NCBI GenBank assembly: GCA_030446955.1 | Contig: JAUJMG010000017.1 | Span: 1 to 23,963 of the forward strand | DNA length: 23,963 nucleotides | Direction of reading: 5' to 3' | Source: Thermomicrobiales bacterium | GTDB lineage: Bacteria; Chloroflexota; Chloroflexia; Thermomicrobiales; UBA6265 | Part shown: one piece after another, positions 15,882 to 22,947 of the stretch | Layout of the letters: the number at the start of each line of letters is the position of its first letter | Numbering within the stretch: position 1 is the stretch's first letter | Notes under the pieces: model-generated | Seen by the model: the letters and a program-made list of their open reading frames with translations, nothing else | The model's database searches: none | What the model was told of the DNA's origin: nothing | Translations under genes and position numbers: made by a program

Positions 15882-16514
15882 TCAGTCGATCTCGAGTTTG
15901 CCGCCCCCGAGGAGGCCAGCCCGGAGATAGACGACCGTGTCCGAATCGAAGTCGGCGAAGGCAGTATCCGTCGCCGCGAAGAGCGTGATGGAGAAGTGAT
16001 CACCCGTCGAGGGGGCACGGTCGCCGTCGTTGTCCCGCACAGCCACCTCAAACCGGCATCGCGACTGATCTGAATCCGAGGATGTCTCGGTGCACTCAGC
16101 AGGGAAACCGGAAGACTGGGATAAGGTGACCCAGTACGGTCCCTGGAAGATGAGCTCGTTCTCGTCCGGTGGCGGGTTCTTTCCAATGCAGATCATAGAT
16201 TCGAGGACTGGGTCCAGCGTATCCGCCTCCCCGTGGATAGAGAACGGACCGCCCAGGGGGCTGCTGCCATGGTCCGAGTAATTCAACTCGATGCGTAGCT
16301 GGCCAGTCGGGGGATGGAGGTTGTAGCTGGCGGAGGACCGTTCGCAGCTAAAGGAGAAACCCAGTGTCGCTTGCTCGGAGAAGAGGCTCCCATCGGGGGG
16401 CAACCACCCGCCTCCGCGACCAGTGCACCCGACGAGCGTTGCGCCGAGCAGGATGAGCGATCCGATCTTTGTTAGCCGAGCAGCAGGCTGGACTGGTAAA
16501 GACCCCATTCCCAT
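15882..16514 (-). CDS. Small secreted lipoprotein, function unknown
   Basis: A 210-residue protein with a lipoprotein signal: a short basic region, a hydrophobic stretch (KIGSLILLGATLVGC) and a lipobox cysteine at about residue 30, followed by a glycine-rich linker. The mature domain is beta-rich, with a CRFEVAVRDNDGDRAPSTGD segment and the ending VVYLRAGLLGGGKLEID. That ending resembles post-COAP-1-type domains of secreted actinobacterial and chloroflexal proteins; I regard this as a weak resemblance. Further cysteines (in SFSCERSS, SMICIG, PAECTE and SRCRF) could form disulfides. The ATG at 16514 has GAGAGGAG upstream. It is convergent with the MocR gene (178-base gap without a visible gene) and stands alone on its strand. 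Confidence 0.7.
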   Translation of the reverse strand: MGMGSLPVQPAARLTKIGSLILLGATLVGCTGRGGGWLPPDGSLFSEQATLGFSFSCERSSASYNLHPPTGQLRIELNYSDHGSSPLGGPFSIHGEADTLDPVLESMICIGKNPPPDENELIFQGPYWVTLSQSSGFPAECTETSSDSDQSRCRFEVAVRDNDGDRAPSTGDHFSITLFAATDTAFADFDSDTVVYLRAGLLGGGKLEID

Positions 16515-16844
16515 CGCTCCTCTCCCGACATCGATTGTTGGTAGGACGCCTTCCAGATCCGCCTGAGTCCAAACGGGTTTGCATAACGCGTACCATCGGC
16601 GCGGGGAGTCCGCCCCGTTGAGGGATCACGGGCGGAGCATCTCGGGGTGATGATTGAACGCCCTTGAGGTGTTGGAGAGCTGCCGAGCCTCTGCCGAACA
16701 CCCATCATTGACGCCTGGTTGCCGTGTCACGGTGGACGCGGAGCCATGGATCTGAGTCGCAGTTGCGCCAAGAGCCCGGCAGGGAGGTGGGGGAGGGACG
16801 CGGAGACATGCTCTTATTCCAAGAGTGCGATGCCAAGACTCAGG
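16515..16844. other. Noncoding gap upstream of the lipoprotein gene
   Basis: No convincing gene is seen in this 330-base stretch. It holds the lipoprotein's ribosome binding site at its left end and a small 5-bp stem (CGGGG 16603-16607 with CCCCG 16614-16618). Near the right end, CTCTT-ATTCC-AAGAG (about 16810-16824) is a weak hairpin 20-35 bases beyond the stop of the DinB-like gene and could mark its transcript end. No clear sigma70 promoter was found. Confidence 0.4.
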
Positions 16845-17337
16845 TCAGGATGTTTGCGGACCTCCGGCCGGATCGCGGTCGCGCACGACCCGTAGTTCGG
16901 CGGCGTGCTCAATGTCGTGCCTGGTCCAGGTGGCGCAAATCCCAGGGAGACTGACCGGCTGGCCTCCCGGTGCGGTCCGGGTCTGGTCCCAGAGGGAGGA
17001 CGGCACCGCTGCAAGCGCCGACCGCAGGCGCTCTTGCGCCGCGTGGAGATCGATGAGCGTGGTCTCCGGATCCTGACCGTGGCGAGCGGCGACGATCTGC
17101 TCATTCCAGGCATCGACATCCGCCACAAAGGCGTCCAGGGTTGCGCCGGTCTCCATGGCCTTCAGTGGCCGCCCCGACCTCGTCCCAGGCCGTGATGTGG
17201 TGAAGGAGATCCGCTACGGTCCAAGCGTGCCCGGGGAGATGAGGGCCCAAATCCTCGTCAGTCATCCCTTCCAAGGCCGCGAGCAGCAGCGCTCGCGCGT
17301 CGTCCAGGTCCCGAAACAGTCTCTCCCGATCGACCAT
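16845..17337 (-). pseudogene. DinB/DfsB-like protein, split by a single frameshift
   Basis: Two adjacent frames together make one DinB-superfamily protein of about 163 residues, a four-helix bundle with a three-histidine metal site; some members are thiol-dependent transferases or maleylpyruvate isomerases. The first frame (from ATG 17337, with AAGGAG upstream) gives VADLLHHITAWDEVG. The second continues PLKAMETGATLDAF and ends with TWTRHDIEHAAELR, which has the expected HxxxH. They join without loss if one G is removed from the GGGG run (plus-strand CCCC at 17172-17175), giving DEVGRPLKAMETG. The total length minus one base is divisible by three, as expected for one insertion. It may be a true recent pseudogene or a base-calling error in a homopolymer. 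UbiA lies immediately upstream on the same strand, ending 50 bases before this ATG. Confidence 0.75.
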
Positions 17338-17387
17338 CGGTGCTCCTTCATTGCGCGGTGAAGCCCGTTACTCCGATCCCCGTTCCC

Positions 17388-18320
17388 TCAACCCAGAGCG
17401 AGCACCCAGCCCAATCCCATCACGGCGGTGCTGACGGCGACGCAGGGAAAGCAGGCCATCACACCTAGCCGCGGCCGTGCGGTATAGAGCACGACATCCA
17501 GCCCGACGAGTAGGGCAACCGCGACCGCGGCAAGCCAGACGACCTGGGGTTGGTCGACGAGGAGCGGAGCGACGGCGACAGCGAGCAGCGGCGTGACGAG
17601 CGTCGCGAGCCAGCAGGTAATGATCGCGCGACGCTCACCGAGCGTGCTGGAGAGGCTGTGGATGCCGGCGGCCCGGTCTCCCACTGTATCCGGCAGGGCC
17701 TGGCTCAAGTGGACGCCGACGACCGCGAAGGCGCCAAGCGGGTACAAGGCAAGCAATCGGGCATCGAATCCGGCGGGTGCCATAGCCGTCCACACCCAAA
17801 TCGGCAGCAGTGGCAGGGCGATGAGGTAGGGCAGCCACGAGAAAAAGGAGCGCTTCAGCCAGAGGTCGTAGACCAGTCCGGCCCCCGTGCCAAACGCGCA
17901 GAGCAGCAGTGAGGGAAGGCCGAACCCGGCACTGAACCAGAGCATGGCGAGGAGCGAGATGGTGGCCAGGCCGAGCGCGGCACGCACGGAAACGTACCCG
18001 GCTGGGATGGGTTTGTGCGGCTTGGAGATCGCATCTAGTTCAGCGTCCACGACCTCGTTGACGGCGCCAATCGCGAGTTGCCCCCCGAGCATCGCGAGGA
18101 GAAGTCGCACCAGGCTATCCCGCGGTGGTAGGCCATCGACCGCCAGCACGGCGAACGCCGCCGTGGTTCCCAACACCACGAGGACCGGTACCGCATGGGG
18201 TAAGACGAGATATGCGTGGATGATCCGCGCAGTGCGGCGCCACCTGCTGAGGGAACTCCGGTGGTGCCTGCTCAGTGGGACGGCGTCCGGTTGGTGCTGC
18301 GTCATGACGGGGTGCAGCAT
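17388..18320 (-). CDS. UbiA-family prenyltransferase
   Basis: A 310-residue integral membrane protein that transfers a polyprenyl chain from its diphosphate to an acceptor. Both magnesium-diphosphate motifs are intact: NEVVDAELD (N88, D92, D96) and DTVGD (D211, D215). YDLWLKR at 151-157 is also typical of the family. About eight to nine hydrophobic helices are visible (for example 37-60, 68-90, 113-148, 161-180, 190-210, 232-255, 260-277, 286-310). Candidate roles include quinone, heme O, chlorophyll-like or archaeal-type lipid prenylation; the neighbours give no help. The first ATG (18320) and a second at 18305 are both without a good ribosome binding site. The gene is divergent from hsp20 across a 160-base gap. 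Confidence 0.85.
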   Translation of the reverse strand: MLHPVMTQHQPDAVPLSRHHRSSLSRWRRTARIIHAYLVLPHAVPVLVVLGTTAAFAVLAVDGLPPRDSLVRLLLAMLGGQLAIGAVNEVVDAELDAISKPHKPIPAGYVSVRAALGLATISLLAMLWFSAGFGLPSLLLCAFGTGAGLVYDLWLKRSFFSWLPYLIALPLLPIWVWTAMAPAGFDARLLALYPLGAFAVVGVHLSQALPDTVGDRAAGIHSLSSTLGERRAIITCWLATLVTPLLAVAVAPLLVDQPQVVWLAAVAVALLVGLDVVLYTARPRLGVMACFPCVAVSTAVMGLGWVLALG

Positions 18321-18480
18321 CAGGCCCGGGGTGAACGTGTGTCAATGAGAACGGGTCGGGATCAGCAACGGGCCGCGGGCGAAATCCACCTCTAAATGCC
18401 GCGCTCTTGGCACGCAGGACGCGAACAAATCTTTGCCACCGCGTCTTGTCTTGCGGCCTAGATCATCAGGAGGAACCTCA

Positions 18481-18990
18481 ATGAGCATTTCCCGCTGGGA
18501 CCCGTTTGGAGACATCGTGAGCTTGCGTGAAGCGATGAACAACCTGTTGGAAGATAGCTTCGTTCGCCCCCGCCCCGGCCAAGGCGAGACGGTGTCAGGC
18601 CTCGCCCTGGATGTCCGTGAGACCGCGGACGCGTTCATCGTGACCGCATCGGTTCCCGGAGTCGCCCCCGCTGATGTCGATATCACCGTCCTCGGGGATA
18701 CCCTTCAGATTCGTGGCGAGCGGCGCGAGGAGCGCTCAGAGGGGAGCGACCAAGAGGGACGTTGGTTGGTACGAGAGCGTCGCTTCGGCGCATTCCAACG
18801 CGGCGTCTCGCTGCCGACCGCGGTGAAGGCGGACGCCGCCAACGCTGAGTTCAAGGACGGCGTGCTGACCGTGACGCTCCCCAAGGCCGATCAGGCAAAG
18901 CCGCGCACCATTCCGGTCCGCACTAGTAGCGGGTCAAGCCAAGCGCAGGAGATCGAGGTGGGTGGTGGAAGCAAGGGCGGATCGGCGTAA
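18481..18990 (+). CDS. Hsp20/alpha-crystallin small heat-shock protein
   Basis: A 169-residue ATP-independent chaperone that holds unfolding proteins in large oligomers. The N-terminal arm starts SRWDPFGDIVSLREAMN, the usual opening in this family. The alpha-crystallin domain runs from about residue 40 to 140, including ALDVRETADAFIVTASVPG, the RRFGAFQRGVSLP strand and the conserved G-V-L (FKDGVLTVTLPK). A serine/glycine-rich tail follows. The ATG at 18481 has a strong GGAGG at the normal distance; the frame upstream of it is not supported. I found no CIRCE repeat in the upstream gap, so HrcA control is not indicated. The gene ends 42 bases before a strong hairpin. Confidence 0.95.
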   Translation: MSISRWDPFGDIVSLREAMNNLLEDSFVRPRPGQGETVSGLALDVRETADAFIVTASVPGVAPADVDITVLGDTLQIRGERREERSEGSDQEGRWLVRERRFGAFQRGVSLPTAVKADAANAEFKDGVLTVTLPKADQAKPRTIPVRTSSGSSQAQEIEVGGGSKGGSA

Positions 18991-19025
18991 CTGACCCGCG
19001 AGATTGGTTCCCAACGGTTAACCTG

Positions 19026-19502
19026 TCACGAAGGGTCGGACTCGGTCTGGTGGGCCGGGTCCGACCCAGGCATCATGATGTCGTGGTCTTGTAAGCCTTC
19101 GTGGTCGCGACCCTGGTCAGTAGCACCGAGGACGTGGACTTCCCGGGCTCCGGCGTCGCTCAGGAGGGTGGCCACCTGCAAGGCGCGCCCCGGTGCGTTC
19201 ACCAGCACCAGCACCGTCTCAGTCCTCAGGCCGCGCAGGTCAAGGGGCGCGTCGACGCCAGCGCGGCGAAGTTGGGCTGGAAGGTCGCCGCGTGCTCCGT
19301 CCAGCACACGGGAATGTGGTCCATAGCGGTCCCGGTGGAGGGCCGCGAGTCCGCTGCTTAACCGGTCCCGCTCGAACACCGCCACCACGCTATCACTGCG
19401 CGCTCCGACGGACGGCGTCATCCAGCCGATCGCGGCCGGCTCGCGGCCGGCGTGACGGGCGGAGCGTCCGGGGCGACGCTCTGAGGGACGGCGACCGGGC
19501 AT
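19026..19502 (-). CDS. Hypothetical protein downstream of the DUF2382 gene
   Basis: A reading frame of up to 158 residues that I do not recognise. The central part looks like a compact alpha/beta domain: SVVAVFERDRLSSGLAALHR (about residues 38-57), then a second unit TVLVLVNAPGRALQVATLLSDAG followed by REVHVLGA (about 96-127). The pattern recalls small stress proteins that begin with a VVAVF strand. The first 27 residues are arginine-rich and less protein-like, so an internal ATG at 19421 is a plausible alternative. Neither start has a strong ribosome binding site, though GGGAG lies about 10 bases before the first. It begins 37 bases after the DUF2382 stop on the same strand, suggesting co-transcription. 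The last 14 codons overlap a strong hairpin. Confidence 0.5.
   Translation of the reverse strand: MPGRRPSERRPGRSARHAGREPAAIGWMTPSVGARSDSVVAVFERDRLSSGLAALHRDRYGPHSRVLDGARGDLPAQLRRAGVDAPLDLRGLRTETVLVLVNAPGRALQVATLLSDAGAREVHVLGATDQGRDHEGLQDHDIMMPGSDPAHQTESDPS
19033..19067. terminator. Strong hairpin between hsp20 and the convergent hypothetical gene
   Basis: GGGTCGGAC (19033-19041) pairs perfectly with GTCCGACCC (19059-19067). The stem continues inward with two G-U pairs to about 15 bp around a five-base loop. It lies 42 bases past the hsp20 stop and covers the C-terminal codons of the opposing gene. Neither side has a long U-run, so factor-independent termination is likely but unproven. Confidence 0.6.
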
Positions 19503-19539
19503 GGCGGGGCTCCCGGGAGTAGCGTGGCGCCGGCGACCG

Positions 19540-20265
19540 TTAGGTCAGAGGCCGGTTGCTGGAGTCAACCGTCGTCGATTCGGGTGAGCCCTGCGCCGAA
19601 GTCGGGATGTTCTCCTCGACATCTAGGACTTCCCGCCGGACGGTGTCGCTCACGGTCACTTGCTCGGTGCGCCGGCGACGGGTAATCCGAACCTCCTCGC
19701 GCAGCATGAGACGCTTCTCGGTAACGAGTACCTCCTCGACCACGGGCACGACCAGGGTGTCACCCTCCTGACGGGGCGCCGGTGCGGTATCGATCTGTTG
19801 GTTCACCGCGACCCGCTCCACGAGCACCTCATCGTGGCCCACATTGACGGTCGTCTCGCTCGGCACCTGCTCGACGCGCTTACGGATGACCACCTCACCG
19901 AGGGAAATCTCACGCGTCGTGGGAACCAAGACCTCCTCGTGGACCGGGACGAACAGCTCACCGTCAGCCAGTGTTGCGCCCAGCTTGGTCTTGATGCCTT
20001 CACGATGCCCTGTATCTTGATAGGTGGACAGGTCCGCCGGCGTCGCGATCAAGCGAACCTCCGTAGCCGTTGATGCCGCAGTATCAACCTGCTCGATAGG
20101 GATTCTGAGATAGCTTGCATCGGCTGTTTGGTACACCAGAAGCTGGCTCGGCGTCCCGGTGCTTGGATCCGCCACAACCTCTTCCACGATCCCGATCTGC
20201 TGGTCTCCTGCTGTCACGATGGCGCCCGTCTCAATCGACAAGGGGCGGGAAGCGGGATAATCCAT
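19540..20265 (-). CDS. PRC-barrel/DUF2382 stress-response protein (YsnF-like)
   Basis: A 241-residue soluble protein of the YsnF/DUF2382 group, often induced by general stress; biochemical function is not known. Residues 1-75 form a PRC-barrel-like domain (ETGAIVTAGDQQIGIVEEVV, then YLRIPIEQVD). The C-terminal half carries the repeated DUF2382 pattern: VPVHEEVLVPTTREISLGEV, IRKRVEQVPSETTVNV, then VVPVVEEVLVTEKRLMLREE and IRITRRRR-like basic strands, a visible internal repeat of V-P-V-x-E-E-V-L-V. The ATG at 20265 has AAGGAG upstream; an open frame to 20361 is unsupported. It is upstream of a small hypothetical gene on the same strand and convergent with Hsp20, making a small stress-linked group. 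Confidence 0.88.
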   Translation of the reverse strand: MDYPASRPLSIETGAIVTAGDQQIGIVEEVVADPSTGTPSQLLVYQTADASYLRIPIEQVDTAASTATEVRLIATPADLSTYQDTGHREGIKTKLGATLADGELFVPVHEEVLVPTTREISLGEVVIRKRVEQVPSETTVNVGHDEVLVERVAVNQQIDTAPAPRQEGDTLVVPVVEEVLVTEKRLMLREEVRITRRRRTEQVTVSDTVRREVLDVEENIPTSAQGSPESTTVDSSNRPLT

Positions 20266-20533
20266 TGCGTGCTCCTTCTGCTGTCGGCAACGAAGCGCCT
20301 TGGGGACTCCGGGGGGATGGGCCTTCGCTCCCTGACTCAGCCCGTGTTCATTCCTCTCCATCCGCTTGAAAGCACTCGGCGCAGCCCTTCGATCGCCTCC
20401 GGGTCAGAACGTCATGCCGGGGGTGAGGCGATAGGCAGCGTCGAAGGGGCACGGCTCCACCGTGCGAGCGCTGGGATCGTCCTTGCAAACGGCATACCAG
20501 GAGCAGATCGACTTTGCTTGAGAAACTACTTAA

Positions 20534-20553
20534 GTCACGGGAGGAGACGTGAC
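20534..20553 (-). terminator. Possible terminator of mgtE
   Basis: GTCACG and CGTGAC form a 6-bp stem with an eight-base loop 32-51 bases beyond the mgtE stop. On the minus strand it is followed by TTAAGTAGTTTC, a moderately T-rich tract. The stem is short, so the call is tentative. Confidence 0.4.
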
Positions 20554-20584
20554 CCCGCGTGGGAAGACTCGACTTCAGCGGATC

Positions 20585-21985
20585 TCAGAGAAAGAAGAGA
20601 TTTGCCATGGTGAAGTAGATGATGAGGCCCGTGCCATCGACCAGGGAGGTGATAAACGGCGCCGAGACCACCGCCGGATCAACCCGCAGTTTGCTCAGGC
20701 CCAATGGCAACAGTGCCCCCACCATCGCGGCCCAAACTGTCAGGGCTAGCACCGTGGCGCCGACCGTGAGCCCTAGGCGTGTGCCACCATCGGAGTTGAA
20801 GAAGCCACGAAAGAACATCAGCACGGCCATGGTGGCGCCGAGTGCAAGCGCGGTCGTCATCTCTTTGCCGACGATGCGAAGAGCATGGCGTGGGGCCGCC
20901 TCACCGACGGCCATTGCCCGGATGATCGTCGTCACCGTCTGGCTGCCAACGTTGCCGCCCGTTCCAATGAGGATCGGCACGAACAGGCTTAAGACGGTTG
21001 CTTGCGCTAGATCGGCTTCGTAATGATCCAGCACGGCGATCGTGACGAACTGGGCAAGAAATAGAACCAGCAGCCAGACGATGCGCTTCCGGAAGAGCAG
21101 GATTGGGCTGGCCCGCAGGTACGGCTCCTCTAGTGGCTGGGAACCACCAAGCCGCTCGATGTCCTCCGTTGCTTCCGCCTCCAGCACGTCCGCCACGTCA
21201 TCCGCAGTGATGATCCCCAGCAGCCGCCCATCGTGGTCGACCACGGGCAGCGCCAGCAGGTCTCGCTCGGTCAAAATCCGGGCGGCCTCTTCCTGGTCCG
21301 CATCGACGGGCACGGTAATCACGTCCCGCACGATCAGATCCCGGACAGGAGTGGTGCTGCGAGTGAGTACGAGGGCGTGAAGGGAGAGCACGCCGAGCAG
21401 CTTTTCGTTGGGGTCAACAACGTAGACGTAGTTGACGGTCTCGGCCTCTTCGGCCACCCGTCGGAGGGCCGCCACCGCTTCGTCGGCGCGGAGGTCCGGG
21501 GAAATGGCGACGAAGGCCGGGGTCATGATGCCGCCGGCCGTGTCTGCCGGGTAGGCCATCAGGTCCCGGATCTCCGCCGCCTCGGCGGGCTCCATTGCGA
21601 CCAGAATGCCTTCGGCGACGGCGGGGTCGATCTCGTCGATCTCGTCGACGATGTCGGTTGCGTCGTCGGGGTCGATCTCCTCCAGAATGTCCGCTGCTTG
21701 AGCAGCCGACATTCTGGAGAGGATGCCAGCGGCGTCGCGGTCGTCGAGACGGCCCAGAAGTTGAGCGAGCGCCTCATCGCCGACAATGGCGAACAAGCGG
21801 CTCAGTTCGGCAGGGCGAAGGTCTTCCAGAAGGGCAAGGGCGTCTTCCTCCAGCATCTGGACCGCGCATGCCCGCGCTCGCACGGCGTCACCACCGGCGA
21901 CGGCTTCGCGCAGCCCGATGAGGAGTGAGACTTCGGCATCGACGCGGTCGGTGGCCTCGGTTTCCACAGGTGCCAGTTCGGTCAT
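20585..21985 (-). CDS. mgtE: Magnesium transporter MgtE
   Basis: A 466-residue magnesium channel. The N-terminal helical MgtE_N domain (to about 145) is followed by a pair of CBS domains (about 150-275) that act as cytoplasmic magnesium sensors, and a five-helix membrane domain (about 295-466). Diagnostic segments are AYPADTAGGIMTP at the start of the CBS region, GTGGNVGSQTVTT (341-353) lining the pore, and SLVDGTGLIIYFTMANLFF at the C terminus with the conserved pore aspartate. The N domain has a short acidic duplication (VDEIDEIDP). The ATG at 21985 is chosen on family length; an in-frame GTG at 22033 would add 16 residues, and neither has a clear ribosome binding site. The upstream region is long and rich in stem-loops, which suits leader-based control, but I could not match it to the known M-box. 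Confidence 0.93.
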   Translation of the reverse strand: MTELAPVETEATDRVDAEVSLLIGLREAVAGGDAVRARACAVQMLEEDALALLEDLRPAELSRLFAIVGDEALAQLLGRLDDRDAAGILSRMSAAQAADILEEIDPDDATDIVDEIDEIDPAVAEGILVAMEPAEAAEIRDLMAYPADTAGGIMTPAFVAISPDLRADEAVAALRRVAEEAETVNYVYVVDPNEKLLGVLSLHALVLTRSTTPVRDLIVRDVITVPVDADQEEAARILTERDLLALPVVDHDGRLLGIITADDVADVLEAEATEDIERLGGSQPLEEPYLRASPILLFRKRIVWLLVLFLAQFVTIAVLDHYEADLAQATVLSLFVPILIGTGGNVGSQTVTTIIRAMAVGEAAPRHALRIVGKEMTTALALGATMAVLMFFRGFFNSDGGTRLGLTVGATVLALTVWAAMVGALLPLGLSKLRVDPAVVSAPFITSLVDGTGLIIYFTMANLFFL

Positions 21986-22033
21986 CGACGAAGGCGGCTC
22001 AACGGCCCGCTCCGCGTAGGCGGACCGCGTCAC

Positions 22034-22705
22034 GCACCAGGTGAGTTACCCGGGCAGGACCACGGTGATACCCCCGGGACCCCAACGCCAGAGGCATCGT
22101 GGGGGCTTGGCTCGTTCGTTCGTCGGTGGGTGGCGTCGACGCGGCTGTGACGGCGCAAGCCGGTCGCGGATGCACGGGGATCGAGCGCACGACCGGCTGG
22201 TCGTTGGCCTTAACGATGTAGTAGCGCGTGGAGCGTTGCTGCTGCATGCTCGGGTCGCCCTTTCCGCCGAGTTCATGACGAATCTCGGCATCACGTGCCC
22301 CGGACTCAACCGGGGCGGGCGACCTCCGCGGGGGAGGCGCGACGCGTCCGGCTAGTCCGGGGCCCTTTCCACTTGAGCGGGACTGGGACTGCCAGCGTCC
22401 AACGAGACTCCCTTCACGGGACCGGGTGTGGGTCGGGCGTCGCGATCACCGCGAGGCCGGGGCGGTGGACCCACACGACAACGGAGCGCCGCGGGCGCGA
22501 CGTTCCAACGGCGATGGTATCCCATCGCCTACCAGCCGTCAACGCGGATGCTACCAATCGGGGCGGGATCCAAGACAGGGCAGCCCCATCCCGGCAGAGC
22601 GGACACCTTGGCGAGGGCGGACGGTCGGACATCGGTGACCGTTAGGGATGGCCAAGCGATGAAAGCCCCGAGCTGATGTTGACGACATGGGCCGAGGCTG
22701 CCGAA
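22034..22705. other. Structured noncoding region, possible long mgtE leader
   Basis: No convincing gene is present. On the minus strand a promoter candidate at 22514-22542 would give a leader of about 480 bases. The region contains perfect inverted repeats: AGCCGGTCG 22158-22166 with CGACCGGCT 22190-22198; GCCCCGG 22297-22303 with CCGGGGC 22310-22316; CCTCC 22323-22327 with GGAGG 22333-22337; and GTGTGGGTC 22426-22434 with GACCCACAC 22468-22476, which encloses a CGCG-ATCAC-CGCG hairpin. A minus-strand frame from ATG 22247 to 21999 (82 codons, starting MQQQRSTRYYIVKAND) overlaps the mgtE start and could be a leader ORF; evidence for its translation is poor. Confidence 0.45.
22510..22542 (-). 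promoter_or_regulatory. Candidate promoter with overlapping inverted repeat, directed toward mgtE
   Basis: On the minus strand TTGACG (22542-22537) and TACCAT (22519-22514) are 17 bases apart, matching consensus at five and four of six positions. A perfect 8-bp inverted repeat, GGCGATGG-TATC-CCATCGCC (22510-22529), covers the -10 and half the spacer, a typical repressor position. The repeat could instead be an RNA hairpin. Confidence 0.45.
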
Positions 22706-22734
22706 TTTACAGTCTGGAGTGACCGCCATATACT
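22706..22734 (+). promoter_or_regulatory. Sigma70 promoter for the greA-like gene
   Basis: TTTACA (22706-22711) and TATACT (22729-22734) are separated by exactly 17 bases, each five of six matches to consensus. The start would be near 22741, giving a leader of about 207 bases before the greA-like ATG. Another TTGACG at 22679 has no matching -10. Confidence 0.65.
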
Positions 22735-22745
22735 GCCTAACGCGG

Positions 22746-22787
22746 GGAGCTGGGGGCGTCGGCCTTTGGCTCCTTCTCGTCTTTTTT
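22746..22787 (+). terminator. Hairpin plus T-tract early in the greA leader, possible attenuator
   Basis: GGAGC (22746-22750) pairs with GCTCC (22769-22773); inside it GGGC/GCCT forms a second short stem around a GTCG loop, separated by a symmetric three-base internal loop. A T-rich stretch ending in six consecutive T (22782-22787) follows. The T-run begins eight bases after the stem, so it is not a textbook terminator, but its place a few bases after the predicted transcription start suggests attenuation. Confidence 0.4.
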
Positions 22788-22947
22788 GCTATCGCTCGGC
22801 CGGGGTTTTGCAGCTCGCATCTCGCGCACATGTCGCCTTCGGTTGATCCGCGAGTCCCGGACGAGCAGTGATTGCGGTGGAGGCTGACCGGTAATCCGAG
22901 GTAGCACCGGTTCCGCCCGTCCCGGGTCACGATGAAAGGACGTTCCC

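Noticed and set aside
15332..16186. A long (284-codon) minus-strand frame overlapping the MocR and lipoprotein genes.
   Set aside because: It is antisense to the conserved aminotransferase domain and arginine/serine-rich, typical of a shadow frame in GC-rich DNA.
18318..18346. TTGACA on the minus strand just before the UbiA start, as a promoter.
   Set aside because: The hexamer 17 bases downstream is TGATGC, with almost no match to a -10, and it would overlap the start codon.
18321..18480. A CIRCE or other heat-shock operator ahead of hsp20.
   Set aside because: No TTAGCACTC/GAGTGCTAA-type inverted repeat is present; a TTGGCA lacks a reasonable -10 at 17 bases.
22034..22300. M-box magnesium riboswitch upstream of mgtE.
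   Set aside because: I could not find the conserved M-box sequence blocks; the region is structured but does not match the pattern I know.
22414..22632. A 72-codon minus-strand frame starting MSDRPPSPRCPLCRDG, in the mgtE-greA gap.
   Set aside because: It has a CxxC but no ribosome binding site, and the stretch is better explained by overlapping inverted repeats and a promoter candidate.
22887..22912. T-box-like sequence (GGTAGCACCG) ahead of greA-lysS.
   Set aside because: The T-box bulge must present UGGN to pair with the tRNA acceptor end; here it reads UAGC, and I see no matching stem I with a lysine specifier.
22529..22930. A 133-codon minus-strand frame covering the greA promoter.
   Set aside because: Composition is not protein-like, no start signals are present, and it runs antisense through a near-consensus promoter and leader.
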